From the IMG/VR virus record IMGVR_UViG_3300025137_000086, positions 1 through 40,222 of that record: DNA of 40,222 nt. One strand, written 5' to 3'. This document shows positions 13,701-21,829 of the stretch, in pieces. Below the pieces are notes generated by a model that was not told the origin of the DNA, searched no databases, and saw only the letters and a list, made by a program, of their open reading frames with translations. This stretch comes from a virus. The translations under genes and the position numbers were made by a program. Within the stretch, counting starts at the first letter, position 1; each line of letters opens with the position of its first letter.

Positions 13701-13735
13701 AGCCAAAATATTCCAGCCAAAAAATTTAATCAATT

Positions 13736-15316
13736 ATGACAGAAAGCAATTTTCTATATCACACAAACTGTGACTCTTGCGGAAGCAAGGACAATGTCGC
13801 GGTGTATGACGATGGACATACGTTTTGCTTTGGATGTCAAAATATAACTCGGGAGAATGAAGTGAATACACCTACACAAACAAACAAAACAACAGATTTA
13901 ATACCAAGTGATGTCAATGAGATTGCATCACGTAAGATAGATTTCAATACAGTACAAAAATTTAACTACGGCACAGGCGACTACTTCGGTAGAGCTTGCC
14001 AAGTAGCAAACTACTATAACTCTGATAGGGAGTTGGTTGCACAAAAGCTACGTTATCCTTCCAAAGAATTTCAATGGTTGGGTGACGTAAAGCAAGCGAC
14101 ACTATTCGGACAGCACCTTTGGGGAAGCAAAGGCAAGATGGTTGTTATAACTGAAGGAGAGATTGATGCATTGAGTGTATCAAAACTTTGGAATAACAAA
14201 TTTCCTGTTGTGTCAATTAAGACAGGAGCTGCGGGTGCAAAAAAAGATATTTCAAAAGAATTAGAATGGCTTGAGAATTTTGACAGCGTTGTCTTGTGTT
14301 TCGACCAAGATGATGCAGGCAAAAAGGCGGCAGCAGAGTGTGCTAGATTGTTCTCCCCTAACAAGGCTAAAATATGTACGCTGCCGCTTAAAGATGCAAA
14401 CGAGATGATAGTTGCAGGTAAGTATAAAGAACTTACAGACTGCATCTGGTCAGCTAAACCATACCGACCGGATGGTATAGTTTGTGGAACAGATATTTGG
14501 GACACAATAAATAAAGAAGATGAATACGTCTCTGTGGACTACCCATTCCCAGCACTTAATATTAAAACACATGGCTTACGTAAAGGTGAGCTAGTTACAA
14601 TTACAGCAGGTTCAGGTGTAGGTAAGAGTTCATTCTGCCGACACATAGCTCTGCATTTATTACAAAAAGATTTTAAAGTTGGATACATAGCCCTAGAGGA
14701 AAGTATCAAACGAACCTCACTCGGCATTATGGGAGTGAGTTTACAAAAACCACTACACTTAACAAGAGAGGGAGTAAAAGAAGATGAACTTCGAGATACC
14801 TACGATGCAACTGTGGGTAATGGCAATTTTTATTTGTATAATCATTTTGGTTCTACTGTTGCCGATAATCTTATCGCAAAAATTAGATACATGGCCAAGG
14901 CGTGTGCTTGTGATTACATTATTCTTGACCACCTTCACATGGCTCTTAGTAGTCTTGGTGATGAACACACTAACGATGAACGTAAACTTATTGATTATAC
15001 CGTATCCGTTTTACGTACATTAGTTGAAGAAACAGGTATTGGATTAATTTTAGTTTCTCATTTACGTAGAAGTGAAGGAGACAAAGGTTGGGAAGATGGA
15101 AAGAGCGTAACTATGAATGCTCTTAGAGGTTCAGCATCTATTGGTCAGTTATCAGATTTAATCATTTCTATGAACCGCGACTTACAAGCAGAGGACAACA
15201 CCACAATTGTAACTATTTTAAAAAATAGATTTAGTGGTGAAACAGGTCACGCGTGCAATCTCAATTTTGATTTAGAGACAGGTTGTCTTGCTGAAATAAT
15301 TCACGATGATTTTTAA
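13736..15316 (+). CDS. Primase-helicase, T7 gp4-like
   Basis: A bifunctional replication protein, 526 aa (T7 gp4A is 566). The N-terminal zinc domain has CDSC (C12, C15) and CFGC (C31, C34), and reads almost like T7 in DDGHTFCFGC. The Toprim primase has VITEGEIDALS (E140) and CFDQDDAGK (D190, D192). The RecA-like DnaB helicase has Walker A AGSGVGKSS (291-299), Walker B IILDHLHM (395-402) and SHLRR (H442). The acidic C-terminus (EIIHDDF) ends in Phe, like the T7 tail that contacts the polymerase. No clear Shine-Dalgarno precedes ATG 13736. Confidence 0.95.
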   Translation: MTESNFLYHTNCDSCGSKDNVAVYDDGHTFCFGCQNITRENEVNTPTQTNKTTDLIPSDVNEIASRKIDFNTVQKFNYGTGDYFGRACQVANYYNSDRELVAQKLRYPSKEFQWLGDVKQATLFGQHLWGSKGKMVVITEGEIDALSVSKLWNNKFPVVSIKTGAAGAKKDISKELEWLENFDSVVLCFDQDDAGKKAAAECARLFSPNKAKICTLPLKDANEMIVAGKYKELTDCIWSAKPYRPDGIVCGTDIWDTINKEDEYVSVDYPFPALNIKTHGLRKGELVTITAGSGVGKSSFCRHIALHLLQKDFKVGYIALEESIKRTSLGIMGVSLQKPLHLTREGVKEDELRDTYDATVGNGNFYLYNHFGSTVADNLIAKIRYMAKACACDYIILDHLHMALSSLGDEHTNDERKLIDYTVSVLRTLVEETGIGLILVSHLRRSEGDKGWEDGKSVTMNALRGSASIGQLSDLIISMNRDLQAEDNTTIVTILKNRFSGETGHACNLNFDLETGCLAEIIHDDF

Positions 15317-15518
15317 TTTAGAAATTGAACACGCTGAATGGACTACATTAGTTATGGATGCTATTGCGCAAGCAGAGCGAAACCCAACCAAAGAAATTTA
15401 TATTCACGTAGCTACAGATGAAGCTTACGAAATTATTGATGAGGCAGTTTATGCACTTATCACAAATGGCAATGAAGCCGCTTGGCGCATTGTCTTACAA
15501 CAACACACTTTACATTAG
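15306..15518 (+). CDS. Small acidic hypothetical protein, 70 aa
   Basis: ATG 15306 overlaps the end of the primase-helicase gene by 11 nt. The protein (MIFNLEIEHAEWTTLVMDAI...) is mostly helical, acidic and soluble. No motif or family is recognised. Its place between helicase and polymerase suggests a replication accessory, by position only. Confidence 0.55.
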   Translation: MIFNLEIEHAEWTTLVMDAIAQAERNPTKEIYIHVATDEAYEIIDEAVYALITNGNEAAWRIVLQQHTLH

Positions 15519-15525
15519 GAGAAAT

Positions 15526-15858
15526 ATGAAAAAAGTAAAATTACCAGACGCTATAGATGTGTCTTACCACACCTTAAAAGTGGTGCTTTTAGAGCCAGAC
15601 ATTGCTCTTGAGGTGGGCGACCAACAAGGAAGCTACGCAGCAAGAGAGCAAAAAATATATCTGGATAGAAGTATTATTGAAGAGGGAGGCGATAGAGCTC
15701 TTAGTCTTTTGCTCCACGAGGTAGGCCATGCGCTGTATTACATATTTAATCTTAAGGATAGAGAAGAAGAGCCAACAGTAGACAGCTTTGCTAACGGCTA
15801 CACAGAAGTATTTAAAAGAAACCCTAAACTATTGAATTGGATAACTCAGCAAGTATGA
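15526..15858 (+). CDS. HExxH metalloprotease-like protein, 110 aa
   Basis: ATG 15526 has an AGGAGAAAT ribosome site; an open frame further upstream is ignored. The motif LLLHEVGHALYY (HEVGH at residues 64-68) is a zinc-protease signature in a helix, followed by EEEPTVDSFANGYTEVF. There an acidic residue could be the third zinc ligand. Small proteins of this type occur in many phages and resemble stand-alone ImmA/SprT-like minimal peptidases. Substrate unknown; cleavage of a repressor or host regulator is possible. It ends by overlapping the polymerase start (ATGA). Confidence 0.7.
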   Translation: MKKVKLPDAIDVSYHTLKVVLLEPDIALEVGDQQGSYAAREQKIYLDRSIIEEGGDRALSLLLHEVGHALYYIFNLKDREEEPTVDSFANGYTEVFKRNPKLLNWITQQV

Positions 15859-17582
15859 GATTAGTATTCGATATTGAAACTGATGGGTTATTAGAGGAGG
15901 TCAGCAAGGTTCATTGTATTATTATAAAGAACCTCGATACAAATGAGGTTATCAATTTAAAATTAAACAAAGCAATGGAACTGCTGGCCGCCGCAGATGA
16001 AATTATTGGTCACAATATTATTGGCTTTGACATCCCTGTATTGAAAAAACTTTATGGGTTTAGAACTGATGCAAAAATATTTGATACCATAGTTGCAGCA
16101 CGTTTATTTTATCCTGACATAAGAGATAGAGATTTCCGTAAACAAGACTTTCCTAAAAAATTAATTGGTCGTCATAGCTTAGAAGCATGGGGACATCGTA
16201 TTGGTAACTACAAAGGACAGATAGTTACTGATTGGAAAGTGTTTACTGCAGAGATGCTAGAGTATTGCGTCCAAGATGTAGAAGTAACAGCTACACTTTA
16301 CAACATACTTACCCAAACAAAACAACCTGATGCTCTTAACTTAGAACACGAGGTTGCACAAATTATACATCGACAAGAACAGCATGGTTTTTCTTTTGAT
16401 AAAGAAGCTGCTGAAAAATTATTTACAACTTTAAATACAAGACGTTTAGAACTTGAAGAAGAGTTGCAAAATATTTTCCCACCACTTGTTGAGAAAACTC
16501 CATTCACACCAAAAGTAAATAATAAGACTAGGGGCTATGTTAAAGGTAAAACAATTTACAAAGAAAAAACTGTAACCTTTAATCCATCTAGTCGTATGCA
16601 CATTGCACAGAGACTAAAAGATAAATACAATTGGCAACCTGCAGAATACACACCTGATGGAAAACCAAAAGTTGATGAAACAGTTTTAGAAAAACTAAAA
16701 TATCCTGAGGCAAAAATTTTAAGTGAACATTTCTTAGTTGAAAAACGTATTGCACAATTAGCAGTCGGAGCGCAAGCTTGGTTAAAACAAGAGAAGGGTG
16801 GTCGTATTTATGGTAATTGTAATACTAATTCTACAGTTACAGGACGTGCCTCTCATACACATCCAAACTTAGGACAAGTACCAAGCATCCATAAAACTTA
16901 TGGCAAGGAGTGCCGTCAATTATTTAGAGCTACTCCAGGGAAAAAGCTGGTTGGTATTGATATATCAGGCTTAGAGGTTCGTATGCTAGCGCACTACTTA
17001 GCTAAATATGACAAAGGAGATTACACAGATGTTGTCTTAAATGGTGACATCCACACCAATACTCAAGAACTGGCTGGTCTTGAAAGCCGAGACATAGCTA
17101 AAAGATTTTACTACTGCTTCCTTTATGGTGGTGGTGTTAAGAAAATTGCACAGGTTACAGGTAAGAAAGTTGGAGAAGCTTCTAAAATCAAAACAAGATT
17201 TTTAAACAATTTACCTGCACTTAATAAACTTATTACAGACGTACAAAGAGCTTCCACAAGAGGTCACATAGTTGGACTAGATGGACGACACGTAAAAGTA
17301 CGCTCACAACATTCAGCACTCAATACATTACTTCAATCAAGTGGAGCAATTGTATGTAAGCAATGGCTCATAGAATTTGACAAACTAATTAAAAAATTAA
17401 AAGACGTGCAACAGGTCGTATGGGTTCACGATGAAATCCAAGTTGAATGTGATGAAGCTGATGCAGAAGTAGTTGGACAATTAGCAGTTGATGCAATTGA
17501 AAGTACCGGCGCACATTTTAATTTACGCATACCACTAACAGGTGAATTTAAAGTTGGCGAGAGTTGGGCTGACACACATTGA
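15855..17582 (+). CDS. Family A DNA polymerase with 3'-5' exonuclease, T7 gp5-like
   Basis: The replicative polymerase, 575 aa from ATG 15855 (chosen for the ATGA overlap; an upstream TTG at 15837 is unneeded). T7 gp5 is 704 aa, so this is a compact form. The exonuclease has FDIETDG (D6, E8), GHNIIGFD (D59) and YCVQDVEVT (D141). The polymerase has motif A GIDISGLEVRMLAH (D369), motif B RDIAKRFYYCFLYGGG (about 412-427) and motif C WVHDEIQVE (D526, E527). Whether a thioredoxin-binding loop exists needs alignment. It works with the primase-helicase and SSB upstream. Confidence 0.96.
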   Translation: MRLVFDIETDGLLEEVSKVHCIIIKNLDTNEVINLKLNKAMELLAAADEIIGHNIIGFDIPVLKKLYGFRTDAKIFDTIVAARLFYPDIRDRDFRKQDFPKKLIGRHSLEAWGHRIGNYKGQIVTDWKVFTAEMLEYCVQDVEVTATLYNILTQTKQPDALNLEHEVAQIIHRQEQHGFSFDKEAAEKLFTTLNTRRLELEEELQNIFPPLVEKTPFTPKVNNKTRGYVKGKTIYKEKTVTFNPSSRMHIAQRLKDKYNWQPAEYTPDGKPKVDETVLEKLKYPEAKILSEHFLVEKRIAQLAVGAQAWLKQEKGGRIYGNCNTNSTVTGRASHTHPNLGQVPSIHKTYGKECRQLFRATPGKKLVGIDISGLEVRMLAHYLAKYDKGDYTDVVLNGDIHTNTQELAGLESRDIAKRFYYCFLYGGGVKKIAQVTGKKVGEASKIKTRFLNNLPALNKLITDVQRASTRGHIVGLDGRHVKVRSQHSALNTLLQSSGAIVCKQWLIEFDKLIKKLKDVQQVVWVHDEIQVECDEADAEVVGQLAVDAIESTGAHFNLRIPLTGEFKVGESWADTH

Positions 17583-17974
17583 AGAATTCTAAATTTGACT
17601 TGGACTTGGCTTATGGTCAAGACCGAGAGCAACGTGTTGCAGCTATCTTTGATACCGACAAGTTTAAGGTCGAAGTAAAGACCGAAAGAGATTGGTGGTA
17701 CAGGTCAGGTAACATCGCAATAGAAGTTGAAAGCTATGGTAAGCCATCTGGCATATCAGTAACTGAAGCTGACTATTGGGTACACATTCTTGCTGATGGT
17801 AAGAAAGATTATTGTCGATTGATATTTGATACCGACACCATTCGCAACCTAGCAAAAAATTATAATCACACAATGAAAAATGTAGGTGATGGCAAAAGGT
17901 CAAAAGTTATTTTGATTCCTCTTGCTGAACTTTTTCACAAATCAAACTTAACCAAAGGAGAAACTAAAAAATGA
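17579..17974 (+). CDS. Putative PD-(D/E)XK nuclease-like protein, 131 aa
   Basis: TTG 17579 overlaps the polymerase stop (TTGA); no closer ATG preserves the conserved part. The segment KFKVEVKTERDWWYRSGNIA followed by IEVESYGKPSGIS contains E-x-K (VEVKTE) after an acidic N-terminal stretch. That is the arrangement of PD-(D/E)XK nucleases. Similar proteins sit beside DNA polymerase in many marine podoviruses and are usually unnamed. The nuclease role is inferred from the motif and the neighbours (polymerase before, exonuclease after). Confidence 0.6.
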   Translation: MKNSKFDLDLAYGQDREQRVAAIFDTDKFKVEVKTERDWWYRSGNIAIEVESYGKPSGISVTEADYWVHILADGKKDYCRLIFDTDTIRNLAKNYNHTMKNVGDGKRSKVILIPLAELFHKSNLTKGETKK

Positions 17975-18714
17975 GAACACTATTAATTGATGGTGATATT
18001 CTTATTTACAAAATTGCTACCAAAAATGAAATACCTACTCATTGGGGAGATGGGTTATGGACGTTGCATTGCGATGAAAATATTTGTAAAGCAGAAGTCG
18101 ATAAACAAATACAAGAGCTACAAGAAAATTTAAAAGCAGATAAATATATTATTGCTCTAACTGATAAATCAAACTTCCGTAAAGACATCTTACCCAGCTA
18201 CAAAGACAACAGAAAAGCAAAGCGTAAGCCTATGCTGCTACCCACACTAAGACAGTATTGTTTAGATAATTATGAAGCAGTTGTTATGGATGGGCTTGAG
18301 GCTGATGATGTACTTGGTATCTTATCAACTGAACCTTCTAACGAAGAAAAGATTATCGTTTCAATAGACAAAGACCTCTACCAAATACCCGGAAAGATTT
18401 CTAAAGATGGCATGACAATAGATGAAGTGTCACCTGAAGAAGCAGACTATTGGCACATGATGCAGACCTTGTGTGGTGATGCCACAGATGGATATTCTGG
18501 TTGCCCTAAAGTTGGAGTGAAGACAGCTCAAAAGATTTTAGGAGACCGAGCTAATGTCCCCCTCTTAGACCTATGGACGCGCGCTTTGGATGCCTACAAA
18601 AAAGTTGGTTATTCAATAGATGAAGCACTAGCCCAAGCAAGGGTTGCAAGAATTTTAAGACATAACGATTACGACAGAGAAACAGGAGGTATCAAACTAT
18701 GGCGGATAGCGTAA
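17971..18714 (+). CDS. 5'-3' exonuclease, flap-nuclease family (T7 gp6-like)
   Basis: 247 aa, ATG 17971 with AAAGGAG upstream, overlapping the previous stop by 4 nt. FEN-type acidic clusters are visible: LLIDGDILIY (D7, D9), GLEADDVLGI (about 108-117), VSIDKDLYQIPG (about 130-141) and CGDATDGYSGCPKVGVKTA (about 168-186), the helix-3-turn-helix DNA clamp. It removes RNA primers and degrades host DNA to recycle nucleotides. Confidence 0.92.
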   Translation: MRTLLIDGDILIYKIATKNEIPTHWGDGLWTLHCDENICKAEVDKQIQELQENLKADKYIIALTDKSNFRKDILPSYKDNRKAKRKPMLLPTLRQYCLDNYEAVVMDGLEADDVLGILSTEPSNEEKIIVSIDKDLYQIPGKISKDGMTIDEVSPEEADYWHMMQTLCGDATDGYSGCPKVGVKTAQKILGDRANVPLLDLWTRALDAYKKVGYSIDEALAQARVARILRHNDYDRETGGIKLWRIA

Positions 18715-18959
18715 AGAAACCGGCTCATTATTTTAGATACAAAATAGAACCCATTACTTTCATTATGCAGAACAATGTTCCGTATGCTGAAGCAAATGCC
18801 ATTAAGTATTTAATGAGATGGCGATATAAGCACCACGATAAAGATGGTCAAATACAAGACTTACTTAAAGCAAAACAATACATAGATTTGCTTATAGAAA
18901 AAGAAACTCAAGAGGACGATAAGCAACTTAGCTTTCGCTTTGGTGACAAAGATGAATAA
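18699..18959 (+). CDS. DUF3310 protein, nucleotide-kinase-like (T7 gp1.7 type)
   Basis: 86 aa. The segments KPAHYFRYKIEPITFI, ANAIKYLMRWRYKHHDKDG and DLLKAKQYIDLLIE follow the DUF3310 pattern. This family includes T7 gp1.7, an unusual nucleotide kinase. It overlaps the exonuclease gene by 16 nt and the ribonucleotide reductase start, placing it in a nucleotide-supply unit. Kinase activity is known for T7 gp1.7 only; here it is inferred. Confidence 0.8.
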   Translation: MADSVKKPAHYFRYKIEPITFIMQNNVPYAEANAIKYLMRWRYKHHDKDGQIQDLLKAKQYIDLLIEKETQEDDKQLSFRFGDKDE

Positions 18960-20886
18960 TAGCTTACCTACCTCATACCAACAATACATTCACACCTCTC
19001 GATACGCTAGGTTCGTTGATGAACTAGGACGCAGAGAAACATGGAACGAAACAGTTACAAGATACTTTGATTTTATGGAAACACATTTACAGAAAAACCA
19101 TAACTTTAAATTACCTAAAGATTTACGTTCCGAGTTAGAAGGGGCGGTGCTGTCTTTACGCATTATGCCTTCGATGCGAGCTTTGATGACTGCAGGAGCA
19201 GCTTTGGAGAGAGACAATACCGCAGGATATAATTGCAGTTACATTCCAATTGATGATGTACGTAGCTTTGATGAAGTTATGTATATTCTTTTGTGTGGTA
19301 CAGGTGTTGGTTTCTCAGTTGAAAGAAACAATATTGAAAAACTACCTGTCATTGCAGAAGAGTTTAATGAAAGTGACACTGTTATTGTAGTTCAAGATAG
19401 TAAAGCTGGATGGGCTAGAGCATTTAAAGAATTACTTGCTATGTTATATGGTGGTGAAATTCCAAAGATAGATGTTACTCGTATTAGACCAGCAGGCGCA
19501 CGTTTAAAAACTATGGGAGGCAGAGCTAGTGGAGCACAGCCACTTATAAACCTATTCGATTTTGCAGTTGATATGTTTAAGAAAGCTGCAGGTAGAAAAC
19601 TTGATGCTATTGAAGCACACGACTTAGTTTGTAAAGTTGGTGAAGTTGTAGTTGTTGGAGGAGTGAGGCGTTCAGCTTTAATATCTCTTAGCAGCATACA
19701 AGATGACCAAATGAGAAAAGCAAAGTCAGGTCAATGGTGGCTTGAGAATGGTCAAAGAGCATTAGCTAATAATTCAGGTTGTTACACCCGCACACCAGAT
19801 ATAGGACTATTTATGTCTGAATGGAAATCTCTATATGACAGTAAGTCAGGAGAGCGTGGCATCTTTAATAGACTAGCAGCAAAGAATAAAGCTGCAGAAA
19901 ATGAAAGACGTGACACTAATTTTGAATTTGGAACTAATCCTTGTTGTGAAATTATCTTGCGACCATATCAATTCTGCAACCTGACTGAGGTAGTTATCAG
20001 AGCAACAGATAGTATGAAGGAGATTAAAGATAAAGTCAGACTTGCTACCATCTTAGGTACATTTCAATCCACACTTACAGATTTAAAATATCTACGTAAA
20101 ATATGGAGAGATAATACTGAAGCTGAAAGACTACTTGGTGTTTCACTTACAGGTATTATGGATAATGAACTTACAAGCAATCCTACCAAAGAACGCTTAC
20201 AAGAAATGCGCGCTGTGGCAGTAGATGCAAACAAAGTTCTAGCAAAAAAACTGAAGATTAATCAATCAGCAGCAATCACGTGTGTCAAACCATCTGGTAC
20301 AGTAAGTCAATTAGTTGATAGTGCCTCTGGTATTCACTCAAGACATAGTGATTATTATGTACGAACCGTACGAGGCGATGCCAAAGACCCATTAACAAAG
20401 TTCTTAATTGATAAAGGTATTCCGCATGAACCAGATGTGACTAGACCAAGTGATGTCATGGTGTTTTCGTTTCCAATTAAATCCCCTGATAAATCAATAA
20501 CGCGTAATGATATGTCTGCTATTGAGCAGCTTGATTTGTGGTTGATGTATCAGCGTCATTGGTGTGAACATAAACCTTCTGTTACTATTAGTGTTCGAGA
20601 GAATGAATGGTTAAAAGTTGGTTCTTGGGTTTATGATAACTTTGATGAAGTTGCAGGTATAAGTTTCTTGCCTCTTGTTGAACACAGCTACAAACAAGCA
20701 CCTTACCAAGACATAGATAAAGAAGAGTATCTTAAATTAAATAAGGCTATGCCTACTAATATTGATTTTATAGACCTTCAAAACTATGAAAGTGATGATA
20801 ATACCACCGGCTCTCAAGAATTAGCGTGTGTCGGTAATGTGTGTGAACTTGTTGATACAACAAAAGTACCCGTCTTAGAAGAATAA
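18952..20886 (+). CDS. Ribonucleotide reductase, class II (adenosylcobalamin-dependent, monomeric)
   Basis: Makes deoxyribonucleotides for phage replication. 644 aa from ATG 18952, preferred to TTG 18940. The pattern follows the Lactobacillus leichmannii monomeric enzyme (739 aa): C95 (GYNCSY) and C342 (QFCNL) as the reducible pair; N329, C331 and E333 (TNPCCEI) as the radical-site triad; and a C-terminal redox pair C626 and C631 (CVGNVC). The C331 to C342 and C626 to C631 spacings equal those of the known enzyme (408/419 and 731/736). It requires host B12, which many marine alphaproteobacteria must import. The last codons overlap a 25-bp repeat shared with the tail-fibre upstream region. Confidence 0.94.
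   Translation: MNNSLPTSYQQYIHTSRYARFVDELGRRETWNETVTRYFDFMETHLQKNHNFKLPKDLRSELEGAVLSLRIMPSMRALMTAGAALERDNTAGYNCSYIPIDDVRSFDEVMYILLCGTGVGFSVERNNIEKLPVIAEEFNESDTVIVVQDSKAGWARAFKELLAMLYGGEIPKIDVTRIRPAGARLKTMGGRASGAQPLINLFDFAVDMFKKAAGRKLDAIEAHDLVCKVGEVVVVGGVRRSALISLSSIQDDQMRKAKSGQWWLENGQRALANNSGCYTRTPDIGLFMSEWKSLYDSKSGERGIFNRLAAKNKAAENERRDTNFEFGTNPCCEIILRPYQFCNLTEVVIRATDSMKEIKDKVRLATILGTFQSTLTDLKYLRKIWRDNTEAERLLGVSLTGIMDNELTSNPTKERLQEMRAVAVDANKVLAKKLKINQSAAITCVKPSGTVSQLVDSASGIHSRHSDYYVRTVRGDAKDPLTKFLIDKGIPHEPDVTRPSDVMVFSFPIKSPDKSITRNDMSAIEQLDLWLMYQRHWCEHKPSVTISVRENEWLKVGSWVYDNFDEVAGISFLPLVEHSYKQAPYQDIDKEEYLKLNKAMPTNIDFIDLQNYESDDNTTGSQELACVGNVCELVDTTKVPVLEE
20861..20885 (+). repeat. 25-bp exact repeat, copy 1, candidate phage promoter
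   Basis: CAAAAGTACCCGTC followed by TTAGAAGAATA is identical to 35231-35255, and the flanking bases differ. Here it covers the last codons of the reductase, directly upstream of the virion genes. Its length fits a T7-type promoter (about 23 bp). Confidence 0.6.
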
Positions 20887-20889
20887 GCT

Positions 20890-21084
20890 ATGGAAAATGA
20901 TAACGATTTAGTCTTACCAAAGACAGTTACAGAACTTCTTGAACTGCTGAATGAATTATGGCCTGAAAAAACGCCTGACCTTGACCATCAACCCAAGGAA
21001 ATATATTTCGCGGCAGGTCAACGAGACGTAGTTAAATTCTTAAATTACTTAAAAGAACGTGCTGATAAGGAGGCCATTTTATAA
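20890..21084 (+). CDS. Small acidic hypothetical protein, 64 aa
   Basis: ATG 20890 lies 3 nt after the reductase stop. The protein (MENDNDLVLPKTVTELLELL...) is helical and acidic, with a KEIYFAAGQRDVVKFLNYLK segment typical of a small conserved protein found before the head genes in marine T7-like phages. Function unknown. It ends with the ribosome site (AAGGAGG) of the next gene. Confidence 0.65.
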   Translation: MENDNDLVLPKTVTELLELLNELWPEKTPDLDHQPKEIYFAAGQRDVVKFLNYLKERADKEAIL

Positions 21085-21296
21085 TGTGTATAGGCGGAAT
21101 GAAAACAAGTAGACCAACAGTCTACAAGAGACCCAATCCGCAAGACATTTATTATAATGGCAACATCTATGACCCAAAACCTGAAGAGGAAGAGGTAGAA
21201 CAGAATCCAGAAACAGCCACTACTGAGAGTAGTACAATTACATCAAACCCATCAAACCCAATGCATTCGTCCACTGCAGGACTAATGATTTATTAA
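21084..21296 (+). CDS. MCIGG-type small virion-region protein, 70 aa
   Basis: ATG 21084 overlaps the previous stop, with AAGGAGG (21067-21073) upstream. The product starts MCIGGMKTSRPTVYKRPNPQ and is otherwise low complexity (Glu, Thr, Ser, Pro, Asn), so probably disordered. It is the first of three neighbouring genes with an MC(I/M)GG N-terminus. T7 gp6.7, a small ejected virion protein in the corresponding position, also begins Met-Cys. A minor head or ejection protein is the best guess. Confidence 0.6.
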   Translation: MCIGGMKTSRPTVYKRPNPQDIYYNGNIYDPKPEEEEVEQNPETATTESSTITSNPSNPMHSSTAGLMIY

Positions 21297-21308
21297 GGAG
21301 AAAACAAT

Positions 21309-21545
21309 ATGTGTATAGGCGGAAAACCCGACCCAGCTCCAGCTCCAGAACCAATTCCACAACCGGTAATTAACCCATCACCAATAGGTAGTGCTTTAGC
21401 TCCGGAACTAGCAATTGGCGATGAAGCAATGGATGAAGACGCTAAGAAAAAGTACAAGCGAAAAAAAGGTACAACAGGATTAAACACTTCACTAACTTCT
21501 GGTCTTAACATACCAGCTACATCCAGTGGGATTAACGTAGCATAA
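21309..21545 (+). CDS. MCIGG-type protein, T7 gp6.7/gp7.3-like, 78 aa
   Basis: AAGGAG upstream. The first 15 nt (ATGTGTATAGGCGGA) are identical to those of the gene at 21084. It has a Pro/Ala-rich middle (PDPAPAPEPIPQPVINPSPI), then DAKKKYKRKKGTTGLNTSLT and an ending SSGINVA. The basic linker and Ser/Gly/Ile-Asn ending recall the C-terminus of T7 gp7.3 (SSGGGINI). gp7.3 is a virion protein needed for assembly or adsorption and is ejected into the cell. Assigned by resemblance and position before the portal. Confidence 0.6.
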   Translation: MCIGGKPDPAPAPEPIPQPVINPSPIGSALAPELAIGDEAMDEDAKKKYKRKKGTTGLNTSLTSGLNIPATSSGINVA

Positions 21546-21826
21546 TGTGTATGGGAGGCGGAGGCGGAGGCGGCTTCGGTGGAGGTGGTGCTGGTGGTGG
21601 CGGAGGCTACGGCGGCGGTTATGGCTCAGGTATTGAAGGTATCGGCGGCTCAGGTGGTAGCGATTCCGGCTTACAAAACCCCGTAGGTGGAATTACAACA
21701 CCAACTGTCAGTGAGACTGTTGACCAAAGTAGCTCACAATTCTTAGGTTCTACTCCCGGTTTCAGTGAAGATGCAATGACAGTTCTTGCTAATAAAAAGG
21801 GCAAGTCACAACTCTACATAAAATAA
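21545..21826 (+). CDS. Glycine-rich MCMGG protein, 93 aa
   Basis: ATG 21545 overlaps the preceding stop (TAATG). It starts MCMGGGGGGGFGGGGAGG, with about 45 residues that are mostly Gly, then a Ser/Thr-rich linker and a conserved-looking end (FSEDAMTVLANKKGKSQLYI). The gene is followed directly by the portal. The third and most extreme member of the MC-GG set; probably a flexible minor virion protein. The Gly tract has unusually GC-rich codons for this genome. Confidence 0.6.
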   Translation: MCMGGGGGGGFGGGGAGGGGGYGGGYGSGIEGIGGSGGSDSGLQNPVGGITTPTVSETVDQSSSQFLGSTPGFSEDAMTVLANKKGKSQLYIK

Positions 21827-21829
21827 TTA

